This document shows positions 1 to 9,449 of a stretch of DNA of 64,000 bases, in pieces. Numbering within the stretch: position 1 is the first letter of the stretch; the number at the start of each line of letters is the position of its first letter. The DNA lies in contig NC_089582.1 in NCBI RefSeq assembly GCF_019320115.1, positions 117,062,637 to 117,126,636 on the forward strand, given 5' to 3'. Made by a program: the position numbers and the translations under genes. The DNA comes from Miscanthus floridulus. Lineage: Eukaryota; Streptophyta; Magnoliopsida; Poales; Poaceae. The notes beneath the pieces were generated by a model, which did not search any database, was not told the origin of the DNA, and saw only the letters and a list, made by a program, of their open reading frames with translations.

Positions 1-2
1 GC

Positions 3-1331
3 AGCGGCAATGCTAACCAGTGCTTGCTTCTCTTCAACAAGATGCGGATGGCAGGGCTGACCTGTGATGATGCAACACTTTGTATTCTTGTTGATGCTTG
101 CACTGAGCTGCCCCACCCATTCGCTGGCTATGCAATTCACAAGATTGTAGTGCAGAGTGGATGGAATGCAATGGCCGAGGTCAGTAACTCCCTGATTTCC
201 ATGTATACTAAATTCAGTTTGCTTGATGACGCCGTGCGGATTTTTGAGTCCATGGAGGTGCAGACCATTGTATCGTGGAATTCACTGATTGATGCTTACA
301 TGAAGCTTGGCTGTGTAGAAAAAGCCACTTCTCTCTTCGGAAGTGTACCTGAGACCAATGTCATCTCATGGACTGCAATGATCGGAGGACTTGCAAGGAA
401 CGGACGTGCTGATGAAGCACTAACGCTATTTGTCGAGATGTTGGCACACGAACACATCCATCCGGATGACTTCACATTTGGGGCCGTGCTGCATGCTTGT
501 GCTGCTGCGGCATCTCTAGCAAGTGGAAGGATGGTCCACTGTAGGGTGTTCCAAAGTGGGTTTGCATCCTACTTGTACGTGGCCAACAGCTTGATGGACA
601 TGTATGCCAAGTGCGGGGATTTGGAGGGTGGTACTAATGTGTTCAGTGCCATTTTCAACAAGGACCTGGTCTCGTGGAACACAATGTTGTTCGGATTTGC
701 TATAAATGGATGGGCCAACGAAGCACTGGTGGTGTACAACAGCATGAAATCCCATGAGGTCTGCCCCGATGAGGTGACATTTACAGGCTTACTCACAGCC
801 TGTAGCCACTCTGGTCTTCTGGAGCATGGGAAAACCTTCTTCGAGTCGATGGTGTCTGTCCATGGAATTCAGCCAAAGCCAGAGCATCTGTCTTGCATTC
901 TTGACATGTATGCGAGATCAGGGAACACTACAAAGGCTATGGAGATGCTGGATCGTTATTCAGAAATGATTCAGACACATAACAGCGACATACGTGAAGC
1001 TCTGCTTAGCGCATGCTCTTTGGAACACCTGAATTTCAGTGTTGCAAGGAAGGCAATGAAAGACATGGTGCCGACCAAGTCTGTGGGAGACGTGGGTTAT
1101 GTCATGCTGTCCAACTTATTCTGCGCCACTGGGCAGTGGAACCAGGCTGAGCGGGTGCGAATAGCAATGGCTGAGTATGGCATCAAGAAATCACCTGGCT
1201 GTAGCTGGATCGAGGTCCAAGGTGCTGTTAAAGTTTTTGTATCAGGTGCACAAGATCTTGATCATTCAGGTCGGGATGTTATTAGCTTGTTGGATGGCGA
1301 GATGAGAAATATCATGCTTTTCGGTGTGTAG
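3..1331 (+). CDS. PLS-class pentatricopeptide repeat protein, E-type, 5' end outside window
   Basis: The reading frame is open from base 3 with no start codon in context, so the N-terminal part lies upstream of the window; about 442 residues are visible, ending at TAG 1329-1331. Repeated PPR helices are clear, with hallmark strings such as VSWNSLIDAYMKLG, ISWTAMIGGLARNG, VANSLMDMYAKCG and LVSWNTMLFGFAING alternating as P, L and S motifs. The C-terminus has the E-domain hallmark KKSPGCSWIEV and then stops without a DYW deaminase domain. PLS-class PPR proteins act in mitochondria or plastids as sequence-specific RNA-binding factors, usually in C-to-U editing; E-type members need a DYW partner in trans (family knowledge). 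No intron is seen, typical for the family. The organelle and RNA target cannot be told because the targeting peptide is missing. Confidence 0.93.
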   Translation, partial: SGNANQCLLLFNKMRMAGLTCDDATLCILVDACTELPHPFAGYAIHKIVVQSGWNAMAEVSNSLISMYTKFSLLDDAVRIFESMEVQTIVSWNSLIDAYMKLGCVEKATSLFGSVPETNVISWTAMIGGLARNGRADEALTLFVEMLAHEHIHPDDFTFGAVLHACAAAASLASGRMVHCRVFQSGFASYLYVANSLMDMYAKCGDLEGGTNVFSAIFNKDLVSWNTMLFGFAINGWANEALVVYNSMKSHEVCPDEVTFTGLLTACSHSGLLEHGKTFFESMVSVHGIQPKPEHLSCILDMYARSGNTTKAMEMLDRYSEMIQTHNSDIREALLSACSLEHLNFSVARKAMKDMVPTKSVGDVGYVMLSNLFCATGQWNQAERVRIAMAEYGIKKSPGCSWIEVQGAVKVFVSGAQDLDHSGRDVISLLDGEMRNIMLFGV

Positions 1332-1610
1332 TCGTATAGGTCATCAACTCATCATAGTGTCCCGCATTGAGATTGTTGTTATATTCCAAATGGGACTTTC
1401 TTTGTTTCCGTATACGCTCCACGGCAAAGAAGTTCTAACACCACTAATCTTGCTAACGAAAGCTCAAGCTAGGTTCTGTTTGTTTTTATATGCTGTGACG
1501 TTTTCGTCTTGGACGTCGTCGCTAAGATTGGACGGCTAAATAATAATAGACTCTGTATTTGATTTCTCTATATTTAAGTGTGCTCTTTACCCTTTAGAAG
1601 CTGTGGGATG
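1332..1610. other. PPR gene 3' flank
   Basis: AT-rich sequence after the PPR stop codon, presumably 3'UTR and terminator region. No second gene is seen. TAAATAATAATAGA near 1537-1550 could serve as a weak polyadenylation signal. Confidence 0.4.
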
Positions 1611-1746
1611 CAGAGGACGTACCCAGTGCAGAGAGCTCTCTCTTTGTGCGGGGTCTGGGGAAGAGTATCAGTGGCAAGCCTTACCTTCGCTTGTGCAATG
1701 CGAGAAGATCGCGACTCGAACCCTGGACCTTCCGGTCACAGGCCGG
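1611..1746 (-). mobile_element. Au-family SINE, 5'-truncated
   Basis: Read on the minus strand this matches the tRNA-derived Au SINE of grasses as I know it: the pol III B box GGTTCGAGTCGC is at 1722-1711, preceded by GACCGGAAGGTCC-like sequence and followed by a body with GGTAAGGCTTGCCACTGA, CTTCCCCAGACCCCGCAC and a tail CTCTCTGCACTGGGTACG. The A-box side beyond 1746 (element 5' end) does not match, so this copy has lost its 5' end or diverged there. No flanking target duplication was identified. Confidence 0.8.
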
Positions 1747-1886
1747 GCATTCTCCATAAGAAAAATGTGCTGTGAGTGGACGCATGCTAAGGTGGTGTAG
1801 TATGGCTAATCTGGGTTTTCTACCGAGAGAGTAAAATAAACCTCCCATACGCACACGATTTCATCAACATCACATATAATATATAT

Positions 1887-2048
1887 CCGATGGCCCAAGG
1901 GAAATTCAGAGGTCTAGTCCATCTTTGAACATGAATACAATATGGACTGGTTTATACCTCTACTATAACCTGCTGGTGGAAGGTGCCCGATGGCCCAAGG
2001 GAAATTCAGAGGTTTAGGCCATTTTTTAGCATGAATACAATATGGACT
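1887..2048 (+). repeat. 100-bp direct duplication (two copies of a 62-bp block)
   Basis: A 62-bp block beginning CCGATGGCCCAAGGGAAATT is present at 1887-1948 and again at 1987-2048, giving a 100-bp period. The intervening block (GGTTTATACCTCTACTATAACC..., 1949-1986) has its own second copy, displaced to 2271-2303 by the insertion at 2049-2270. Confidence 0.8.
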
Positions 2049-2270
2049 ACAAGGTTGTTTGGTTGCCAGCCTTAACTCGCCACGCCTCAGCCTCAGCGAC
2101 CACAGAAAAAGGAGGGAGCTGTTTGGTTGGTGGCACACCACAAATGTTTCAGTTCATTTCAGCGTGTTTTCTCGTCACAGTTGTGGCGGTGATTTTCAAT
2201 GCCACTCTTTGGCATCGCCACAACCGCGGTGTGCCAGCGTGCGGTCAAAATCCAAACAGCTCCTACATAT
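2049..2270. mobile_element. MITE-like insertion splitting the 100-bp duplication
   Basis: The left duplicate is continuous across the A/B boundary, while the right duplicate is split by this 222-bp block, so it arrived after the duplication. Its ends carry related inverted sequences (GGTTGTTTGGTTG near 2053; CCAAACAGCTCC at 2252-2263). An internal GGAGCTGTTTGG at 2115-2126 is an exact inverted match to 2252-2263, so a shorter element 2115-2263 is an alternative reading. TIRs of this type are common in Tourist/hAT-like grass MITEs. No clean target duplication. Confidence 0.55.
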
Positions 2271-2440
2271 GGTTTATACCTCTATAACCTGCTGGTGGAA
2301 GATGACGCACACGCACCTAGGGCAAAGAAACACAAACATCATGAACCAATTGGCTCGGGGGAGGTGGATCCAACCATTTTCCCCATTGTTATCCTTCATG
2401 TTCACTAAACCACTACATATGGGACGATGCTCTCTAACTT

Positions 2441-2569
2441 GGGCCTTGTTGGGTTTAGTAGGGATTGGAGGGGATTGAAAGGGGTTGAAGAGGATTAAAT
2501 CCACTACAAGTTAAAATCCCTATCGTTTTCCTTCAATCCACTTGAGAAGAGGATTAACCAGACAAGGCC
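2441..2569. mobile_element. Short MITE with GGCCTTGT termini
   Basis: The block starts GGGCCTTGTTGGGTTTAG and ends GGATTAACCAGACAAGGCC, which are imperfect inverted repeats. The interior GGATTGGAGGGGATTGAAAG / TTCAATCCACTTGAGAAG is also self-complementary. A second partial end, GGGGATTAACCGAACAAG, follows at 2580-2597, suggesting a nested or rearranged copy. Confidence 0.55.
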
Positions 2570-2649
2570 TGATTGGAAGGGGATTAACCGAACAAGTCAA
2601 TAAGGTGCAACCCTCTGGTCTCCACTTGATTTTTCCCCTCTTCCGACAA

Positions 2650-3376
2650 TGCTGCCTACGTTTATGGATCCATAATAATGCATACCGGACACCACCCCCG
2701 CGCCCCATTCAGTAGGCAGTTGACTCGCCGAAGACACACGGTCGACCTCACGGTGGATGGCCCTCCTAGTTCACCACCAGGGGCTACCCTCCAGGCTGTG
2801 GACAACGACGACTCCGCCAAACGACGCCTCGACAGCTTCATCAACAATGTCACGCGTAAGATGGACTCTCCGCTGATTCGCGAACCTCCCAAGCAGCCTC
2901 CTGCTAAGCCGGTGCTTCGGTGGCGGAGCAGGCGGTTGGCGGCTCAGAGCCTCTCGCGAGTGCCAGCTTCCAAGCGAGGTGAGGTGTTGATCATGCAGCG
3001 TATGGGCTACACCAAGGGTCTATCTGCGCCATCCGCTTCGGAGTTGGAGACCTTTGACAGGCTCTTCGACGGCAACCTGACTGTGTCCGAAGCCGAGGCG
3101 CTAGACGAGCTCTTTTCCGGCAGTTGGAAAGGCATCGTCCAGGCGGCCGCGAAGACGCAAGGCCACCTCCTAGGTCACAAAGCTAGGTCGATATTGGTTG
3201 TTCCTTTTATGTAATATCGAAACTTGAGGTCTTTTGCTAGGATGGTCCAGCTTCGGTTGTGCTAGGTCGACCTCCTTCGACGCTCGTTTGAAGCGCGTTG
3301 TTTGTTTGTTTGTTTAAACTATTCTCCTTAATACAATGATACGCAAATCTTTTGCGTGTTCGAGAAGAAAAAAATA
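2650..3376 (+). mobile_element. Truncated L1-like LINE remnant with 3' tail
   Basis: The right end has the 3'-UTR signature of grass L1-type LINEs (TTAATACAATGATACGCAAA, then GCGTGTTCGAGAA and an A-rich tail at about 3361-3375). The same tail recurs in a second insertion at 7,420-7,469. Upstream lies an open frame (2678-3214) that resembles the C-terminal end of LINE ORF1/gag-like proteins. No endonuclease or reverse transcriptase is present, so the copy is internally deleted or non-autonomous. The 5' boundary is approximate and no target duplication was found. Confidence 0.6.
2678..3214 (+). pseudogene. LINE ORF1-like C-terminal fragment
   Basis: An open frame of 178 codons. The middle carries RRSRRLAAQSLSR followed by KRGEVLIMQRMGYTKG and then FDRLFDGNLTVSEAEALDELF. 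This order (basic RRS-RLA patch, a short helix ending in a 'GxxK/D' turn, then an LF...L..LF helix pair) is what I know from the C-terminal end of DUF4283-type gag-like proteins encoded by grass LINEs. There is no upstream zinc knuckle in this frame and no promoter. It is followed directly by the LINE 3' tail, so I read it as a transposon relic and not a host gene. A real lineage-specific protein cannot be fully excluded. Confidence 0.5.
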
Positions 3377-4174
3377 CATACATTAGGGAGGTGGAAGCCG
3401 ACCCACTTCGATGGGTATTTGGCCAACCACACGTTAAATATTGCAGAAGCCTTATATATTTCTTCCATTCATAATCCAAATGGGGTGGTGATTTTTTAGT
3501 CGAAACCAATCATCTCAAAACGATCTACATCTTTCAAGTGATAAATTATGCATTTGAGGCCTTCTTGGGTTCAGGATCCTCATATGTCACCTAGTCACTT
3601 AGGTCCTCAAAAAAGGTGCATTCATTGGTTCATTCTCATACACCGGGCCTGTCTTACCGCACTCCTAACTTGCACCAAGCCTTGATCTTTTTTATAAAAA
3701 AAAAACGGAGGAAAACCCTGTTTTTATAAAGCCACAAAGGACAAGTAACAGACATAAACTGAAAAGAAAAGAACAGATAACGCTGGGGTTACCAGCTTAC
3801 ACCACGACCAACCAGTAACGAAACACCCCAAGTTTTTAAGTTTCCACTAGCACAAGCTGCTAGAAGGAACCAACAGGACCAAAATCTAACAAGAACAACT
3901 TCTAAGCGTGGAACTGCATCTTCATCCAATTGATCCATTTATGTCATATTTTCTATGATTTATCAGTATACTCCAAAAGTCATATGGAAATGGGATTATA
4001 TTATACATCAAGTGGCCATTAGTATATGATGAAGATGAACGATTTTTTTTTCGATTAGATGAACGAGTATGTAAACATTGCCAACGAGCTGAATAGGCTG
4101 CTGCAGGCCTGCCTCATTTTTGGGCTTCACCTATAGGCTCAAGCCCACGCCGTTCAGTTAACCATGGAGTTCAT
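3377..4174. other. Intergenic, upstream of bZIP gene
   Basis: No gene is recognised. AT-rich, with a poly-T/poly-A stretch around 3690-3705 that could be the edge of another retroposon on the minus strand. The last part should contain the bZIP promoter; I see no certain TATA box. Confidence 0.4.
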
Positions 4175-4498
4175 GTGATCGTGAAGCCCATGTCTCTCTT
4201 TCGGCCGCCCAGCCATGGCAAGCGCTCGAAAGGTAAGCCCACCAAGCCCAATTGTGCGAGAAGACAAAGGCAAACAGCAAACTTTCCGTTCTCGTCGACG
4301 CGCCTTACCTTTTGCGCGCACCGCACCGTCGCCCGCCCTCACGTTTTGCTCGCTGCCTGCCTTCGCGTTCGCATTCGCTCTCGTCGTCACAAAACCTCGC
4401 CGCCGGTATATTCCCGAGTCCCACCTTCCCCTCGCGACGCGCTCCTACTAAACCCTAGCTCCGGCTCAATCCCATCCTTCGCCCACCTCTCCGCCGCC

Positions 4499-7400
4499 AT
4501 GGACGAGAACCGGAGCGCCGATCCCGCTCGCCGCGGCCGCCTCCTCTCGCCGACGAGCGGTCAGCCCCAAACCTCGCCACAGACACAGCCCCATCTCCCC
4601 ATGGACCTCGCCTCCCAGTACCAACGCCGCTTTGCGCCGTCGGTTTTCCTCCCACCGATGGCGCCCCGCCTGGCGTCCAGCTCCGGCTTCTCGGCCTTCA
4701 GCAACTACCAGAGCCTGCCGACGACGCACGCGCCCGCGGTGGGCGCCGGATCGCATCTCGCTCGGTCACTCCCGAAGCCGCCGCTCTTCTCCGTGGACTC
4801 TCTAGCTCCGCTCCCGTACTCCACCGGTCCAGCGGTGGGGGCGGGGGCGGTGGTCCCGCGTTCCCCGCCGTCGCCCGGCGGCTCCGAGCAGCAAGTGCCG
4901 TCCGCGTCCGGCCTGCCGCCGAGTGGGGCGGGGCACCGTAGGTCCCGTAGCGATTTCCTCGTCGGGTTCTCGCGCCCGAACCAGCTACCCCTGCCGATGA
5001 CGACTCCTGCGGCTGGGGAGTACAGGTCGAGGGACGCCTCACTCGAGGAGCTATTCCGCTCGTACAGGGATCCGAACCTCGGCTCCTCCGGGTCCGGGGA
5101 TAGCAAAAACGAAAGGAACGACTACCTAAGCAGCAGCCAACGCGTTTGGAGCCCCGCTGATAGCAGCGAGAATGAGGCTGAGAGCTGGGCGGCTAGTGGC
5201 AGTGGCAACGCAGACAGCAGCGCTAACCATCCTCGCCATTGCCGCAGCCTGTCGGTGGACAGCATCATGAGCAGTCTCAACTTTGGAGGCCCGGGCCAGG
5301 TTTCTCTGAGACTACCGCCTCCGCCCCCGGTGGCAGGAGCCGGTGGCAGCCTCACGCGCACCGGAAGCGGGGCATCGGGCGGTGCGGTTGCAACTGCTTC
5401 TTCTGAACTTATCAACGGAGAGTTCACCGAGTCTGAGATGAAGAAGATCATGGCCAATGATCGCCTCGCTGAGATCGCACTTGCTGATCCTAAGAGGGTC
5501 AAGAGGTTCGAATTTTCTGGAGTTCATATGAGAGGATCCAGCCTCCATACTCCATAGTGGTTTGGTTTGCTGAAATCCAGTATTTTTCTGGTAAAATTCG
5601 CAGGATTCTAGCTAATCGGATCTCGGCAGCAAAGTCTAAGGAGCGCAAGGTGAAGTACATGGGTGAGCTTGAGCGTAAGGTTCGTGTGCTGCAGATGGAA
5701 ACTAGTACATTATCTTCGAAAGCAGCATCGTCGCAGGTTTGTTCTCTGAGACTCTGAATGTGGTGATCATTTTGTTCTTGGCCCAAGTTTTGGCACTGCT
5801 TTACTGGCTTAATATCTATTTGCAGAGGGAATGTGAGGCACTTAAAACTATGAACAATGAGATGAAGATCAGGCTGCAAGCAATGGAGCAGCAAGCACAG
5901 CTGAAAGATGGTATGTTTATGCCCCCCCCCCCCCCCCCCCCCCCCCCAACCCAAAAAAAAATCATTCACTGTTGTACCTCCTTTCTGCAATCAGCATTTT
6001 TCTGTTCCATCGGTGACTGATCTATACTGTCTTCTTATAAAGCTTGTTTTTTTTCTTTGGGTTGTAAGTATGTTGGCTTGTGTTTTCTCTTAACGCAATA
6101 CCTACACAGCTCTCAACTCTCATGCGACGAGATCTTGCTTTCCACTGAGCAGTATGTTCTTTTATTTTGGACTTGCATGTGCAATTTTGCTTATTAAAAA
6201 ACTCAAGAAACAGGAGTTTACGTTTTCCTAGATTTATATGCGCGTTCTCTCTACGTGTCAAATGTAAATTGCAGTGATTATTGGTTGATCATTAGATGCA
6301 TACATTTTTCTAAAAAAATGATGATTTGTAAATGATAAGTTCCCCAACTCATATGATTTCTAATCTTCTACAGTTTCCCTGAAACATATTTTATATCCTT
6401 CAGAAGATGGTAAATATGTTCATCACTGGGTTACAGTAAGCTTCTTTTTTCTCAAAAAGATGTACCATTTGCATCAGTATTGAGGAAGTATTTTCTATTT
6501 TTATTCATGGCTTGGGCTATGAAGTTTGTTCGCATCCATCCAAATCTATGACAATTTCTACATTTTGAAGTGCACAGAGAAGGGGGTGAGGGTGAGATGT
6601 ATAATAGCGAGTAGCGAGTCCATAGAAGAGGAATGTAGAGAATACGAACAAAAAGAAAATTGTTATTGAGTAAACCTAAACCTAGTGTTATGAGCAGACT
6701 GGAATAACTCTGAATGCATTTCTTTTGATTTTTCAATGCCGATACAGCATTGCCAACTTGGCATATGTTCAGCTTATTTAGTGCCCTTATTTCCCAGTGT
6801 CTTCAACTTAGACCTGGCATTCCATGCTATTGCTTTACCTCATCGTTCTCTAATTGACTGTATAGTTCAATGAGAGCATTCCCAAGAGTCTTTCTTAAAC
6901 TCCCTCTTTAAATCAACATTTAGAGAGTTGTTGGATATCCAATTAAAGAATTGAGCGGGGAACAGCAGGTGCTCTGCCTTTTCATTATAGAGTTGGAAAG
7001 AAACATTTACAAACTTGTCTCAGCGTTTGGAAGAACAACCAATTAAAGAATTAGTTGGAGGATATTTTTTCATCAAAATATCTATTCCTAATAATTAGGA
7101 TTTAGGAAGGATATAGAGAGTCGCTTGGAGTTGCTCCGACATGGCAAGGGAATTTCCATTGATCTATTATAAGTTTTTATGACTTATGTATGCTTTATTA
7201 ATTTAAATAATTGAATGCAAACTTTAGTTTTACCTGTTTTCATAATCCATGTGTTAGAATCTCACTGCTTTTTATCAGGCCTCATGGCCATTATTATTTA
7301 TTTTTTGTGAGTCTACATGGACCTTATTTTGCCACAGGTTGGGTTGTTTTTGTTTTTCAACTAACAGGCGCATATGTAGTTTCATAACACTGGGGTGTGT

Positions 7401-7796
7401 GGGTGCTGTATGACTATATTCTTCTACTAATGCAATGATACGTAGATCTCCTGTGTATTCGAAAAAACAATGGACCTTATTTTTTCCATGGTATTTACAT
7501 TGCAATCTTGTTTCTTTGGCCTATTCAACTACTGATTTTATCATTGGTACATTGTTCTGTATCCAGCTCTGAATGAAGCACTGACTGCTGAAGTCCAGCG
7601 CCTGAAACAAATTGCTGGTGAGGCCAGTGATCCTCATGTGCCGAACGGTTCACATCATCATATGAACCGCCAGATTCTCGAACAGCAGCTGCTGCAGCTA
7701 CAGCAGAAGCAGCCATCAGAGGCCCAGCAGGCTCAGCAGCAGCAGCAACAGGAATCAGAGCAGTTCAAAGCTCAGCAGAAGCAGTGGAACCATTAA
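4499..7796 (+). CDS. Group I bZIP transcription factor (bZIP29/30/RF2-like), 4 exons
   Basis: Coding exons by GT/AG sites and frame: 4499-5505, 5604-5736, 5826-5910 and 7567-7796 (TAA), total 484 residues. The start is chosen at GCCGCCATGG (4499); the frame is open further up to ATG 4175, but that N-terminus is unlike the family. The bZIP domain begins at about K332: basic region N340-K348 has the N-x7-K spacing diagnostic of group I, then leucine heptads continue through exons 2-4 (LERKVRVLQ, IRLQAMEQQAQLKD, ALNEALTAEVQRLK). Two serine motifs, HRRSRSD (146-152) and HCRSLSVD (247-254), look like the 14-3-3 docking sites that hold these factors in the cytoplasm. The C-terminus is glutamine-rich. 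Group I factors act in mechanical/osmotic response and development. Odd points: the basic region reads NRISAAKSKERK where NRQSAARSKERK is usual, intron 3 is 1.66 kb, and it holds a 26-C run and a LINE. Confidence 0.93.
5922..5947 (+). repeat. Poly-C run of 26 nt near an intron 5' end
   Basis: An uninterrupted run of 26 C starts 11 bases after the donor site of bZIP intron 3 (GTATGTTTATG then C26). It would be G26 on the other strand. Confidence 0.9.
7331..7469 (+). mobile_element. 5'-truncated LINE insertion in bZIP intron 3, with 14-bp target duplication
   Basis: The 139-bp insert ends with the same LINE 3' signature as the remnant near 3.3 kb (CTAATGCAATGATACGTAGA, GTGTATTCGAAAAAAC). It is bounded by ATGGACCTTATTTT at 7317-7330 and again at 7470-7483, an exact 14-bp target-site duplication. 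Only the 3'UTR was copied, as expected for abortive reverse transcription. It lies in the sense orientation about 85 bp before the exon 4 acceptor. Confidence 0.88.
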
Positions 7797-8900
7797 GGAG
7801 ATTTCACAGACGGCATGCACATGCTTGAAGGTCATTCATACTGCAGATTCATGAAGGGATACCTTGTGTTCCCGGATATTCGTTTTTCTTAGGTTTTAGA
7901 AGAACCGCAGTTGGATATTCCGTCTTTTGTGGTTTCTTGCAAAGTCATTTGGTTTCATTGGTTGGATGTTGGTAATGCCTGGGTGGATTCTGTGTTGTAC
8001 AAACTTTTAGTCTCTGTAATTTTCTGCTAGAATTATTGAAATCATTTTTAGGCACATTTGTGTTGCGAATCAAAGGGGCCAATTTGTGGGGTACAACATA
8101 TTCTGTAGATGCGGATGCGTGAAATCCTGCAGCTTATTTTCTTATTCATTAATCATTCTATTAGAAGTTCAGATGGATTCGTCGTAGTTGATGTTTATGT
8201 TTTAGCATAACCTGCTATTGATCTTGTTGTCCAGCGCAGCGTTGCAGAGAATCTACCCAATGAGGCTGGTATCTGCTGTTGGTTTGTAGGCTCTGGCTCT
8301 GGGAAAGTTTGGTGCAGGCTTTGGATACACTTGTGTGCTTGTGCATATATATTGTCACAAATACTTCAAAACAAAAGCACGTATCAATGGATCTTGCATT
8401 GCCTAGCCTTCTGTCAAAGAAAAAGGGCAGATAGGTGAAAGCATCCAGGGGTTGTGGTCCTGATCATGCCTAGATATGCTGAAGTCTATAGCTTTTTCAG
8501 CAGAGAGAAAAGGCAAGAAAGATTCATTCCTGATCTAACTCTTTGATTTGAAAGAGTTGATCAAGCTTAGTAAATCATCCTTGCATTGCCTCTTTCTGTT
8601 TTGTAGCAAAAGGGAGTTATGATCAAAGCTGCTTTTATTTCCTTGCCCATTTCACCAAAAGAGTTAGTAGTTGCCAACAAAATCTAGTTAATCCGCGCAC
8701 TTATAATGTACAAACACCATGGCACAGAGCACCCAAGAGAGCTCCAGGAACCTGGCGATTTATGAGCACAGACATGGCGGAGCAGCCAAGCAGATGGATG
8801 GTAACTAGTCCACTGTCCTGTCCACACAACTAGCACATGCACCAACAAGGGGACGCAAGCTAGCTACTTCATCTTCAGCAGGCAGGCAGAGGAAGCAATC
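7797..8900. other. bZIP 3'UTR and intergenic spacer
   Basis: The first roughly 250 bases fit a 3'UTR (TAGAATTATTGAAATC near 8028-8043 as possible polyadenylation context). No further gene is recognised before the ZPR stop codon at 8901. Confidence 0.4.
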
Positions 8901-9345
8901 TCATGCAGCTCCCGCTCCTGCCTCTGGCACGGCCGCCGTCTTGGACAGGTTATGGAGCAGCGCGAGGTTCTCGTGGCGGAGTGCGCTGGCCCTCTCCCGG
9001 AGCCTCTCGTTCTCGGCGATGATGCACCGGTTCTCCAGGTAGAGCTTCAGGTTCAGTATCTCCATGGCCTCTGCTCCGGCTCTCAACCTCCTCAGCCTCA
9101 ACCTGCGTACGTGTGGTGTGATTGCAGATTTGCAGGAAACTGTCGCTGCTGCTGCTGCTCCTCCAATTTGAGCAGAGGAAGCTTGAGAAACTTGAACAGA
9201 GCACGTTAATTAGTTACCTCTTTCTCCTGATGGCAACCGAGACATGAGGCGGTGGCGTCTTCTGCAGCTGCCGCTTGAGGTTGACGACAACAAGAGACGG
9301 GTGCTTCTTGCTGCTGCTGCTCCAGGACCAGGAGCCGGAGCACAT
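8901..9345 (-). CDS. ZPR: LITTLE ZIPPER (ZPR) small leucine-zipper protein, 2 exons
   Basis: Minus-strand exons 9345-9218 and 9102-8901 are joined across a 115-bp intron (donor GAG|GTAACT, acceptor TACGCAG|GTTG), giving 109 residues. Residues about 56-98 match the ZPR core: MEILNLKLYLENRCIIAENE, then RLRERASALRHENLALLHNL, a short leucine zipper without a DNA-binding domain. ZPR proteins resemble the zipper of class III HD-ZIP factors, pair with them and block DNA binding, forming a feedback loop in meristem and leaf polarity control; HD-ZIPIII factors usually induce ZPR transcription (family knowledge). The N-terminus (MCSGSWSWSSSSKKHPSLVV...) is serine/basic-rich and of unknown role. A TATATATA stretch at 9438-9447 lies about 95 bp upstream of the ATG. 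The usual family size is about 70-105 residues, so this is slightly long. Confidence 0.88.
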
Positions 9346-9436
9346 GTTGCTGTGGATGGCGTACGCCTGCTGCTAGCTACTAGATTCTTTGGAGCTCAGT
9401 GACTTCGAGATGAAGTGTGTTTTAAGGTCTTTCAGG

Positions 9437-9449
9437 CTATATATAAAGA
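9437..9449 (-). promoter_or_regulatory. Candidate TATA box of ZPR gene
   Basis: Minus-strand TTTATATATAG about 95 bp upstream of the ZPR start codon leaves room for a 5'UTR of about 60 bases. Nearby plus-strand CTCATCTCATCTCACCTCGC repeats read as GA-rich sequence on the gene strand. Position is the only evidence. Confidence 0.5.

Noticed and set aside
1600..1750. tRNA gene at the B-box-like sequence
   Set aside because: Only the B box fits; the rest matches an Au SINE body and no cloverleaf can be formed.
4175..4498. Upstream in-frame ATG as the bZIP start
   Set aside because: Open frame but basic low-complexity residues unlike group I bZIPs; the ATG at 4499 has a strong context and a family-like N-terminus.
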